Source of the DNA: Candidatus Pelagibacter sp.
GTDB taxonomy: Bacteria; Pseudomonadota; Alphaproteobacteria; Pelagibacterales; Pelagibacteraceae
NCBI GenBank assembly: GCA_028095445.1
Contig: JAOHCJ010000025.1
Coordinates: 1 to 8,389 of the forward strand
Direction: 5' to 3'
DNA: 8,389 nt
Shown here piece by piece: positions 1 to 6,111 of the stretch. The notes below the pieces were generated by a model. The model ran no database searches and had not been told where the DNA came from. It saw only the letters and a list, made by a program, of their open reading frames with translations. A program made the position numbers and the translations under genes. Position 1 is the stretch's first letter; each line of letters begins with the position of its first letter.

Positions 1-1
1 C

Positions 2-421
2 CGATTGGATGAAGAAGAGCGAAAATTAAAATACCAAGAACAAAAACTAAAAGAAGCAGAACAAAAAATAAAAGATATTGAGACGCAAAGATTAAGGGAA
101 AATGAAATTCAAAAATTAAAAGAAGCTGAAGAATTAAGAAGAAAACAAGAGGAATTTAGATTAAAGGAAAAAGAAGAAATAGAAGAATTAAAGGCCTTAA
201 AACTAAGGGAAGCAGAACATAAGAAAAGAGAGGCTGAACTTAAAAGAAAAGAGGAAGAATTAAGATTAAAAGAACTTGAGGAAGAAAAAGTAAGAGAGGC
301 AAAAATAACTGAAGAAAAAAGAGTAAAAGAAGAGACATTATTAAAAAAATTTGAAGAAAGAGAAAATAATAAAAATAAAAATTTTAAAAAAGAAGAGTCG
401 TCAAATGACGATGCACATTAA
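2..421 (+). CDS. C-terminal part of a highly charged coiled-coil / single-alpha-helix protein (5' end outside window)
   Basis: I do not recognise a family. The reading frame is open to the left window edge, so the TTG at base 5 is probably an internal leucine codon and not the start. About 60% of the visible ~138 residues are Glu, Lys or Arg. There is no proline, glycine, cysteine or tryptophan, so the chain should be one long helix. Hydrophobic residues near the beginning fall at about seven-residue spacing (L8, L15, I22), which suggests a coiled coil. The later part, rich in E/K/R runs, could equally be a stable single alpha-helix. The heptapeptide QKLKEAE occurs exactly twice, at residues 13-19 and 36-42, a sign of internal duplication. 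The tail turns Asn/Lys-rich and ends in SSNDDAH. No membrane segment or catalytic motif is seen. It converges on the dehydrogenase gene with 2 bp between stop codons. That this is a real gene is fairly safe; its function is unknown. Confidence 0.7.
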   Translation, partial: RLDEEERKLKYQEQKLKEAEQKIKDIETQRLRENEIQKLKEAEELRRKQEEFRLKEKEEIEELKALKLREAEHKKREAELKRKEEELRLKELEEEKVREAKITEEKRVKEETLLKKFEERENNKNKNFKKEESSNDDAH

Positions 422-437
422 TCCTAATTAATTAATG
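416..437. repeat. AT-rich inverted repeat spanning two convergent stop codons
   Basis: CATTAAT (416-422) and ATTAATG (431-437) are perfect 7-bp inverted repeats with an 8-base spacer. They cover the TAA of the plus-strand gene and the TAG of the minus-strand gene. On the plus strand the repeat is followed by GTTTTCC, so it could act as a weak terminator for the left gene. The stem is almost entirely A-T and such a match is easy to get by chance here. Confidence 0.25.
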
Positions 438-2646
438 GTTTTCCTGTAGCTAAAGTATGTTTGATTCTATCTTGAGTTTTTTGGGTTTCAATTAATTTCA
501 TGAATGCATCTAATTCTAGTTTAAATAAATCATCTTCTGATAATGTTTTTTCTATCAAGGTATCGCCACCGCTTAGCACATAGGCCAGTTCTTTTGCAAC
601 TACTACACCATGATCTAGAATTACCTTATCGTTATAAAGTTTATCTATAATTTTATTCATATCTTCTAATACAGACTTTCCAGGAAGGTTAAACTTAAAT
701 TCCTCTGGAGCTTTAAAATTTTTATTATCCATTAGAATCTTTTTTGATACTTCTAGTAAACTATTTCTGTTCATTATTTTTTTATCTTCTGGCTTTAGGT
801 ATTTCATTGGTACAGCCTCTACTGGCGAAGTAGCTGTTTTTCCATATCCGATAATATCAAAAACTTTAAGAGAAGCATAATTAGGGTCTGCTTTTGCTGT
901 ATCAGTATCTAGCCATCTCGCTAACATCTCTTTACATCCACCACCTGCTGGTATTAATCCAACAATAGTTTCGACTAGACCAACTACAATATTTGTATGT
1001 GATGCAACAAAATTACTTTGAACCATTACTTCAAAGCCACCACCAAGTGTTAATCCTGATGGAGCTGAAATTACTGGGTGTTTTGAATATTTTAAATGTT
1101 TACATGTTTCTTGAAAATATTTTATAAATTTTTCAATTGATTTAAAATCGTTTTTATCTGCAAATTCCATTGTGTAAGTTAAGTTTACCCCAGCAGAAAA
1201 TTGCATACTTTCATTTATTATTATTAGTGGTTTATCTGTTGCTTTTTTAAGTGCATCCATTGAGTCATAATTTAAGGCATTTGCTTTAGTAGTAAACTCA
1301 ACAATATTATAGTCACTAAATCTATAAATTTTTGCAGAATTATTACCATCTACACTTGAGGCAGTTTTCTTTGCTTTACCTAAGGTTTCAATATTTGTGT
1401 ACTTTTGTCTTACACCATAAAAATCGTCATTTTTATTTTTAGATAAATTTTCCAAGAAATCATTCCCTTTAAACTCATCTACTTTATCAAAAAAATTTTT
1501 TACACCTATTTCCTCAAGCATCTCAAATGGACCTTTAGCCCAATTAAAACCTAGTCTCATTGCTTCATCAATATCATTAAATTCTTTTGTAACACCTGGA
1601 ACCAGTGAGGATGCATATTTAATTATTTTAGAAATAACAGACCAAGCATAATCACCATATTTATCTTTTCTATTAATTAACGCTCTTAGATCTACTTTAT
1701 CTGATTTAACATCTATTTTTTTGCTAGTTGAATATTCACCAGTTTCTAGATTGATAGCCTCCATAACTTTAATGGCTTCTGTTTTGTTCATTCTATAAAA
1801 ACCACCCTTACCTTTTCTACCTGTGTAACCTGTTTCAATTAATTTTTTAACCAACGGGATTTCTTTTGCTACTTCGTGAAATTCATCAGATCTTGGCAAT
1901 TCCTTAATAAAACTTTTTAATACATCAGCCATTAGATCAATTCCAATTAAATCATATAAACCAAATACACCTGTTTTGGGGATGCCCATTGGTCTTCCAA
2001 ATATTGCATCAGCTTCTTCGATTGAAAGTTTCATTTTAAAAGCCTCTGTCATAGCAATTTGCATTGCATAAACACCAACTCTATTTCCTAAAAACCCCGG
2101 AGTATCATTACAAATTATAGCTCCTTTACCTAACTCGATTTCACAAAATTCTTTTAATTGATTGATCTTGTTAAGGTCATTATTTTCATTTTTAACAATT
2201 TCTAATAAACCCATATATCTAACAGGGTTAAAGAAGTGGGTAATACAAAAATCTTTTTTTTCAATATCAGTTAAATATTCAGATAAAACTTTAATTGGAA
2301 TTGATGATGTATTTGAAGAAACTATTGCTCCATCTTTTCTTGCTTTAAATATTTTTTCATAAATTTGATGTTTTATATCAATTCTTTCAACAACTGCTTC
2401 AACAATCCAATCTGCATCCTTAACTGTATCAAAGTTATCAGTTATATTTCCAACTTTAATATTATCTATTTTTGATCTATCTAATAAAAGAGGTGGTTTT
2501 GATTTGTGAATTCTATCTCTTGCTTGTTCGCTGATTTCTGTTTTCAAATCTAATAATGTTACAGGAATGTTTGCATTACATAAGTGTGCTGCAATTCCAC
2601 TACCCATTGTTCCTGATCCTATAACTACTACTTTTTTAATTTTCAT
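424..2646 (-). CDS. fadN: Bifunctional 3-hydroxyacyl-CoA dehydrogenase / enoyl-CoA hydratase, FadN-type domain order
   Basis: This 740-residue protein should carry out two steps of fatty-acid beta-oxidation in the cytoplasm: hydration of enoyl-CoA and NAD-dependent oxidation of 3-hydroxyacyl-CoA. The N-terminal half is the dehydrogenase. Its Rossmann glycine motif GSGTMGSG spans residues 10-17, the catalytic pair is H137 (in THFFNP) and E149 (in LLEIV), and the C-terminal helical domain occurs twice (about 184-285 and 333-400). The C-terminal half is a crotonase domain (about 438-620). It has an oxyanion-hole segment FSAGVN at 483-488, LGGGFE ending at E539, and VETIVGLIPAGGG with E559. Those two glutamates match the hydratase acid/base pair. 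E. coli FadB has hydratase first; dehydrogenase first is the order in Bacillus FadN. The ATG at 2646 begins directly before the first beta strand; no Shine-Dalgarno is evident. No thiolase or acyl-CoA dehydrogenase is visible nearby. The family is certain; the gene symbol is by architecture. Confidence 0.9.
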   Translation of the reverse strand: MKIKKVVVIGSGTMGSGIAAHLCNANIPVTLLDLKTEISEQARDRIHKSKPPLLLDRSKIDNIKVGNITDNFDTVKDADWIVEAVVERIDIKHQIYEKIFKARKDGAIVSSNTSSIPIKVLSEYLTDIEKKDFCITHFFNPVRYMGLLEIVKNENNDLNKINQLKEFCEIELGKGAIICNDTPGFLGNRVGVYAMQIAMTEAFKMKLSIEEADAIFGRPMGIPKTGVFGLYDLIGIDLMADVLKSFIKELPRSDEFHEVAKEIPLVKKLIETGYTGRKGKGGFYRMNKTEAIKVMEAINLETGEYSTSKKIDVKSDKVDLRALINRKDKYGDYAWSVISKIIKYASSLVPGVTKEFNDIDEAMRLGFNWAKGPFEMLEEIGVKNFFDKVDEFKGNDFLENLSKNKNDDFYGVRQKYTNIETLGKAKKTASSVDGNNSAKIYRFSDYNIVEFTTKANALNYDSMDALKKATDKPLIIINESMQFSAGVNLTYTMEFADKNDFKSIEKFIKYFQETCKHLKYSKHPVISAPSGLTLGGGFEVMVQSNFVASHTNIVVGLVETIVGLIPAGGGCKEMLARWLDTDTAKADPNYASLKVFDIIGYGKTATSPVEAVPMKYLKPEDKKIMNRNSLLEVSKKILMDNKNFKAPEEFKFNLPGKSVLEDMNKIIDKLYNDKVILDHGVVVAKELAYVLSGGDTLIEKTLSEDDLFKLELDAFMKLIETQKTQDRIKHTLATGKPLIN

Positions 2647-2670
2647 AAACTTTATAAAATTGAAGAGTTG

Positions 2671-2699
2671 TTTATAATAAAAAAAGTGAAATTAGTAAA
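2671..2699 (-). promoter_or_regulatory. Candidate sigma70 promoter for the dehydrogenase gene
   Basis: In the 57-bp gap after potC the minus strand reads TTTACT (2699-2694), a 17-bp spacer and TATAAA (2676-2671). The -10 matches consensus at 5 of 6 positions, the -35 at 4 of 6, and the spacing is ideal. Transcription would start about 2664, giving an ~18-base leader. The gap is very AT-rich, so chance similarity is possible. It would let the dehydrogenase be expressed apart from the transporter. Confidence 0.45.
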
Positions 2700-2703
2700 T
2701 GAA

Positions 2704-3558
2704 TTACCTGTTAATTCCTCTTAGTCTCTCTGATCTTCTTCTTAATAGTTCTGCACTAACTAGAATTAAAGTAGACATTATAATTAAACAAGTTGCCACA
2801 GCTAGAATTGTTGGGCTTAATTGTTCCCTTAAACCTACCCACATTTGAATTGGTATCGTTGTGTTTTCAAGTCCTGCTAAGAACATTACAACTACCACTT
2901 CATCGAAAGAAGTTACAAATGCAAAAAGTGCACCTGAAATAACCCCTGGTAAGATCAGTGGTAATGTTACCTTCATAAAAGTGTTTACTGGATTACTTCC
3001 AAGACTTGCAGCTGCTCTTGTTACGCTATGATCAAACCCTGTTAAAGTTGCAGTAACTGTTATTACAACAAATGGCGTACCTAGAATAATATGAGCTAAA
3101 ACAATTCCTGTGAATGTTGCTGCCAGTCCAGCTTTAGCCATGAAGAAAAATATTGCTGTTCCAGAGATAATAAGAGGAACAATCATTGGTGAAATTAATA
3201 CAGCCATGAATGCTGCTTTATATGGCATGTGTCTACTGCTCAAACCTAATGCTGCTACTGTACCAAGTATAGTTGATCCAATAGTTGCAAAGAACGCTAT
3301 AATAATACTATTTTTTGCTGCAAGGCCCCATGGGTTTTTAGTTCCATAGACCATATCCTCGTACCATCTTAATGAAAATGCATCTGGATCAAGTGCAATC
3401 ATTCCTGCAGAAAAATGGATGTACTGTTCAGCATTAAATGATAACGGAAGTATTACAAATAATGGTGCTATTAAAAAGAAAAATACCAAACCACATATAG
3501 TTAAATATGTGTAATGCCAGATTTTATAATGTAAGGGTGTGTAATTTGGTAGTGACAT
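2704..3558 (-). CDS. potC: ABC transporter permease, PotC-type
   Basis: This inner-membrane permease should pair with PotB to form the channel of the importer. At 284 residues it is of normal PotC length. Six hydrophobic segments can be drawn at about 18-40, 82-105, 115-140, 148-172, 203-226 and 250-272. Between segments 4 and 5 lies the cytoplasmic coupling (EAA-type) motif, RAAASLGSNP...TLPLILPG at 181-205, which docks on the PotA ATPase. The following SFDEVVVVMFLAG (217-229) is characteristic of PotC proteins. The C-terminus is a basic tail (RRRSERLR). It starts at an ATG only 3 bp after the potB stop. Its Shine-Dalgarno lies inside the last codons of potB, so the two permeases are co-transcribed and probably translationally coupled. 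Family assignment is firm; the transported substrate cannot be read from this subunit. Confidence 0.92.
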   Translation of the reverse strand: MSLPNYTPLHYKIWHYTYLTICGLVFFFLIAPLFVILPLSFNAEQYIHFSAGMIALDPDAFSLRWYEDMVYGTKNPWGLAAKNSIIIAFFATIGSTILGTVAALGLSSRHMPYKAAFMAVLISPMIVPLIISGTAIFFFMAKAGLAATFTGIVLAHIILGTPFVVITVTATLTGFDHSVTRAAASLGSNPVNTFMKVTLPLILPGVISGALFAFVTSFDEVVVVMFLAGLENTTIPIQMWVGLREQLSPTILAVATCLIIMSTLILVSAELLRRRSERLRGINR

Positions 3559-3561
3559 AAT

Positions 3562-4809
3562 TTATCCTAATTTAATATTATCTATTCCTACTATCTTGTT
3601 ATAAATCCAGTAAATAACCAATACCCCAGCAAGTAACATTGCACCTAATGCAGAAGCAAAAGCCCAGTCCAAGGAACTTTTCATATGGTAAGCAATTGTA
3701 TTACTAATTAATGATCCACTAGCTCCACCAACTAAAGCAGGAGTAATGTAGTATCCAATTGCTAAAATAAATACTAATAATGATCCAGCTCCTATTCCAG
3801 GGATTGTTAATGGGAAATAAACTTTTCTAAAAGCAACAAAAGGTGTTCCACCTAAAGACTTTCCAGCTCTCATTAAACTTGGAGATATAGTCTTCATCAC
3901 ACTGTAAAGAGGAAGAACCATAAATGGTAATAAAATTTGAGTCATAGCCACAAATGTTCCAACTACATTATACATTAATTCTGGACGGGCATCGTTTGCA
4001 GTTAATCCCAACATAACAATAAAATCGTTAATTGGTCCTTGTTGTTGAAGTAAAACCATCCAACTAGATGTTCTAACAAGTAAAGAAGTCCAAAAAGGCA
4101 ATAATACACAAATCATTAATAAATTACTGTATTTCATTGGGAGTGTAGCCAATAAGTGTGCGATTGGATAAGAGAGAATAAAGCAAAAGATAGTAACCCA
4201 AAAAGCTACCTTTAAAGTTCTTAGCCATAAAGTCTTATAAATCTTTCTATCTTCTGCTACTTTGATAATATTCCGATCTTGATCTAATTTTAAATCAACA
4301 CCTTTTAAGTACTTAACGTAAGACCAATTTGGAGCAGTATTTTTTAATGCTATCCAGTAATCAACATTATTCCAAATTTTATGGGTAGCCATAAACTGTT
4401 CTTTAAAATTACTCTTTTCAAATTTTTTTATTTTTCTATTAGTTTTTTTTAATCCACTACTAAAGCCAGATTTTTCATAGTTTAACCTTTGGTATAATTT
4501 ACCTGACTCTTTAGCTATCGCTAAAGGATAAAAGTCATTATAAAAGGCTTCATAAACTTCTTCACCTGGCAAATCTTTGCCTTCCCATTGTTCAAGGGCA
4601 GCAAAAGTATTTGGAAGCATTTTCGTGATCATACGATCATCTACGCTTCTAAATAGCATGTCTCCAATTGGAACTATGTAAGTGATTAAAAGAAATAAAA
4701 GTAAGGGACCAACAAGAAGCATTGCTCTTATCTTGTTTTTTCTTTCAGCTTTTTTTAAACTGATTTCTAAAGGTATTCCGTCAGATGATAAAATTTGTTC
4801 AGTGCTCAT
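3562..4809 (-). CDS. potB: ABC transporter permease, PotB-type, with a large insertion after the first membrane segment
   Basis: This is the second channel subunit of the importer. At 415 residues it is well over 100 longer than E. coli PotB. The extra length sits between membrane segment 1 (about 29-50) and segment 2 (about 195-220), a stretch of ~140 residues predicted to face the periplasm. It is rich in lysine (K121-K136 region) and aromatic residues (WNNVDYW, NWSYVKY). The remaining core is canonical: segments near 226-250, 280-305, 340-362 and 385-405, and the EAA-type ATPase-docking motif around 314-338 (RAGKSLGGTP...FPLTIPG). From memory, comparable ~415-residue permeases occur in other alphaproteobacteria, so the insertion is probably a subfamily trait and not an artefact. 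The first ATG keeps a basic cytoplasmic N-terminus. It lies 6 bp after a terminator-like hairpin and has no clear Shine-Dalgarno, which is unusual. Confidence 0.9.
   Translation of the reverse strand: MSTEQILSSDGIPLEISLKKAERKNKIRAMLLVGPLLLFLLITYIVPIGDMLFRSVDDRMITKMLPNTFAALEQWEGKDLPGEEVYEAFYNDFYPLAIAKESGKLYQRLNYEKSGFSSGLKKTNRKIKKFEKSNFKEQFMATHKIWNNVDYWIALKNTAPNWSYVKYLKGVDLKLDQDRNIIKVAEDRKIYKTLWLRTLKVAFWVTIFCFILSYPIAHLLATLPMKYSNLLMICVLLPFWTSLLVRTSSWMVLLQQQGPINDFIVMLGLTANDARPELMYNVVGTFVAMTQILLPFMVLPLYSVMKTISPSLMRAGKSLGGTPFVAFRKVYFPLTIPGIGAGSLLVFILAIGYYITPALVGGASGSLISNTIAYHMKSSLDWAFASALGAMLLAGVLVIYWIYNKIVGIDNIKLG
3565..3568 (-). promoter_or_regulatory. Shine-Dalgarno for potC inside the end of potB
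   Basis: The minus strand reads AGGA, six bases before the potC ATG. It overlaps the last glycine codon and stop codon of potB (TTA GGA TAA). This supports the chosen potC start and suggests that ribosomes finishing potB restart on potC. Confidence 0.7.
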
Positions 4810-4844
4810 AATAAAAAAGGGCGGTTATATAATAACCGCCCTTT
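4810..4844 (-). terminator. Intrinsic terminator-like hairpin between potD and potB, U-tract touching the potB start
   Basis: On the minus strand, arms at 4844-4832 (AAAGGGCGGTTAT) and 4828-4816 (ATAACCGCCCTTT) pair perfectly over 13 bp around a 3-base loop. The core GGGCGG/CCGCCC is striking in such an AT-rich background. The 3' arm runs on into TTTATT and then the potB ATG at 4809, so the transcript has six consecutive U after the C run. This has both parts of a Rho-independent terminator. It lies 31 bases after the potD stop. Its likely role is to end most transcripts after potD, with read-through supplying the permeases. It could also shield the 3' end of potD mRNA and hinder ribosome entry at potB. 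Confidence 0.88.
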
Positions 4845-4875
4845 AAATAAAATAAAAGTTTAATCTATAATTAAA

Positions 4876-5991
4876 TTACAGACCAGCTTTCATAGCTTCC
4901 CATTTTTCACCAATTTCATCCTGGTTATCTGCCCAGAATTCAGGGTTCATAAGAATGTATGATTTAGTGTTCGCAGGTGCTGTTGGCATATGTGGTACCA
5001 TGTTAGTCTTACCATCTTTAAACCAAGGTTCTCCTGCTTCCATGATAGCGATTGAAGATTTTCTCCAAGGAGCGTAAGCAATATACTTAGCGCTTCCTGC
5101 TAGACCTTCAGTACTTGTCATTTCTCTAAGAACTTTCATAGCTTTACCGTTAGCATCGTTAGGTCCACCTTTAACCATTGCGAAATACTCATAGTCAAGA
5201 ATTTGAGAATCCCATACTTGTACAATTGGAGTTCCTTCCATTTGTGCGTTAAAGAATCTACCATTCCAACCAGTAGCCATAACAACTTCACCATTAGCTA
5301 ATAGTTCTGGTGGCTGAGCTCCAGCATTCCAGAATACACATCCGCCATTTGGATCTTCACAAAGTGCTTTGATTTTAGCTATTGCTGCATCAACTCCACC
5401 ATCTTTCTCTAGTTTTTTGTAAATCTTATCACCACCTTTGCCAGCTTTTGTACCTGCTGCCATAGCTAATTCTAAGTTAGACATTGCGCCTTTGTAAATA
5501 GATCTCTTACCAGGAAACTTTTTTGTATTAAAAAAGTCTTTAGCTGTTTTTGGAGTTCCTTTTACATTGTTCTTATTGTAAGCATAGTTCCAAGAGTACA
5601 AGATGTTTCCAACTGCACATTTAGAAGGCATGCCTGTAAAGAAGTCATCAGAAGCTTTTGTTCCATCTGGAGCAGGAGCAAAGTCTTTGTCAAAATCAAA
5701 TTCAACAAAAATTCCTTCGTCACATCCAATGATAGTATCTTTTGCGTATACATCAATGATGTCCCAAGTGATTTTTCCAGCTTCTTTTTGAGCTTTAATT
5801 TCAGATAATCCACCTGTGTAGTCTACCCAATTAACAGGTATTCCAAGTTTTTTAGCAGTAGGATCACCATAGCCTAGTTTTTGACTTTCTGTGTAAGCAC
5901 CACCCCAAGACACTACAGTAACTGCAAATGCTGAAGTTGTGATAGAAAGTACAAAAGATAGAGCAAGTAATAATTTACTTAATTTTTTCAT
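4876..5991 (-). CDS. potD: Periplasmic substrate-binding protein of a PotABCD-type importer
   Basis: This protein should capture the ligand in the periplasm and deliver it to PotB/PotC. Residues 1-23 form a signal peptide: MKKLSK, a hydrophobic stretch, then AFA before the cut. The mature part (~348 residues) is a two-lobed bacterial solute-binding protein beginning VTVVSWGGAYTES. Signature segments are WNAGAQPPELLANGEVVMA (221-239), GWNGRFFNAQ (241-250) and the C-terminal PHMPTAPANT (333-342). Where I expect E. coli PotD to carry a Trp...Asp pair for the polyamine amine, this protein has VWDSQILDYEYF (259-270). Polyamine binding is therefore plausible but not shown. Four cysteines (C90, C125, C211, C218) could form two disulfides. 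A strong AGGAG ribosome site precedes the ATG, a promoter candidate lies upstream and a terminator follows, all consistent with high expression. Family certain, ligand uncertain. Confidence 0.9.
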   Translation of the reverse strand: MKKLSKLLLALSFVLSITTSAFAVTVVSWGGAYTESQKLGYGDPTAKKLGIPVNWVDYTGGLSEIKAQKEAGKITWDIIDVYAKDTIIGCDEGIFVEFDFDKDFAPAPDGTKASDDFFTGMPSKCAVGNILYSWNYAYNKNNVKGTPKTAKDFFNTKKFPGKRSIYKGAMSNLELAMAAGTKAGKGGDKIYKKLEKDGGVDAAIAKIKALCEDPNGGCVFWNAGAQPPELLANGEVVMATGWNGRFFNAQMEGTPIVQVWDSQILDYEYFAMVKGGPNDANGKAMKVLREMTSTEGLAGSAKYIAYAPWRKSSIAIMEAGEPWFKDGKTNMVPHMPTAPANTKSYILMNPEFWADNQDEIGEKWEAMKAGL

Positions 5992-5996
5992 TTATT

Positions 5997-6001
5997 CTCC
6001 T
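5997..6001 (-). promoter_or_regulatory. Strong Shine-Dalgarno for potD
   Basis: AGGAG, five bases before the potD ATG, is the best ribosome-binding site in the window. It fixes the start in front of the signal peptide and fits the expected high output of the binding protein. Confidence 0.8.
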
Positions 6002-6005
6002 ATTT

Positions 6006-6017
6006 AACGTTAACGTT
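6006..6017. promoter_or_regulatory. Perfect 12-bp palindrome in the potD leader, possible operator
   Basis: AACGTTAACGTT equals its own reverse complement and contains AACGTT twice in tandem. It lies 15-26 bases before the potD ATG, just upstream of the ribosome-binding site and downstream of the candidate promoter. A repressor bound here would block transcription early. No regulator gene is present to link with it, so the operator role is inferred from symmetry and position only. Confidence 0.4.
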
Positions 6018-6035
6018 TTGTTTTTATAAAGTGAA

Positions 6036-6064
6036 AGTAAAACAAGATCATTAAGATGAGTCAA
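6036..6064 (-). promoter_or_regulatory. Candidate sigma70 promoter for potD
   Basis: The minus strand reads TTGACT (6064-6059), a 17-bp spacer and TTTACT (6041-6036). The -35 matches consensus at 5 of 6 positions and the -10 at 4 of 6. Start of transcription would be near 6029, giving a leader of about 38 bases. This sits in the 120-bp potA-potD gap, one of the two longest in the pot cluster's regulatory spacing, and would allow potD to be made independently of potA. Confidence 0.45.
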
Positions 6065-6080
6065 CAGCCAATTATGGCTG
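6065..6080. promoter_or_regulatory. Dyad abutting the potD -35 element, possible regulator site or RNA hairpin
   Basis: CAGCCA (6065-6070) and TGGCTG (6075-6080) form a perfect 6-bp inverted repeat around a 4-base centre. Its edge touches the candidate TTGACT. It could be an activator or repressor site. In potA mRNA it would fold as a short stable hairpin 32 bases after the stop codon. No run of U follows on the minus strand, so it does not look like an intrinsic terminator. Confidence 0.4.
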
Positions 6081-6111
6081 ATTTGCCTTTATTTTTTGAG
6101 AATTTGATTAA

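Noticed and set aside
2..421. Tandem DNA repeat or CRISPR-like array in the A-rich left end
   Set aside because: The repetitiveness is at the level of Glu/Lys codons in one open frame; there are no regularly spaced identical DNA repeats with unique spacers.
3110..3349. 79-codon plus-strand open frame opposite potC
   Set aside because: It is a shadow of the membrane-segment codons of potC; there is no family resemblance or start signal.
5562..5813. 83-codon minus-strand frame inside potD
   Set aside because: It is out of frame within a clearly conserved binding-protein gene; Leu/Lys-rich and unlike any family.
6065..6080. Intrinsic terminator after potA
   Set aside because: The 6-bp stem is followed on the minus strand by TTGACTCATC, without a U-run, so it is better read as a dyad or short mRNA hairpin.
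5992..6111. Riboswitch upstream of potD
   Set aside because: If transcription begins near 6029 the leader is only about 38 bases, too short for known aptamers, and I see no known riboswitch core in the full gap.
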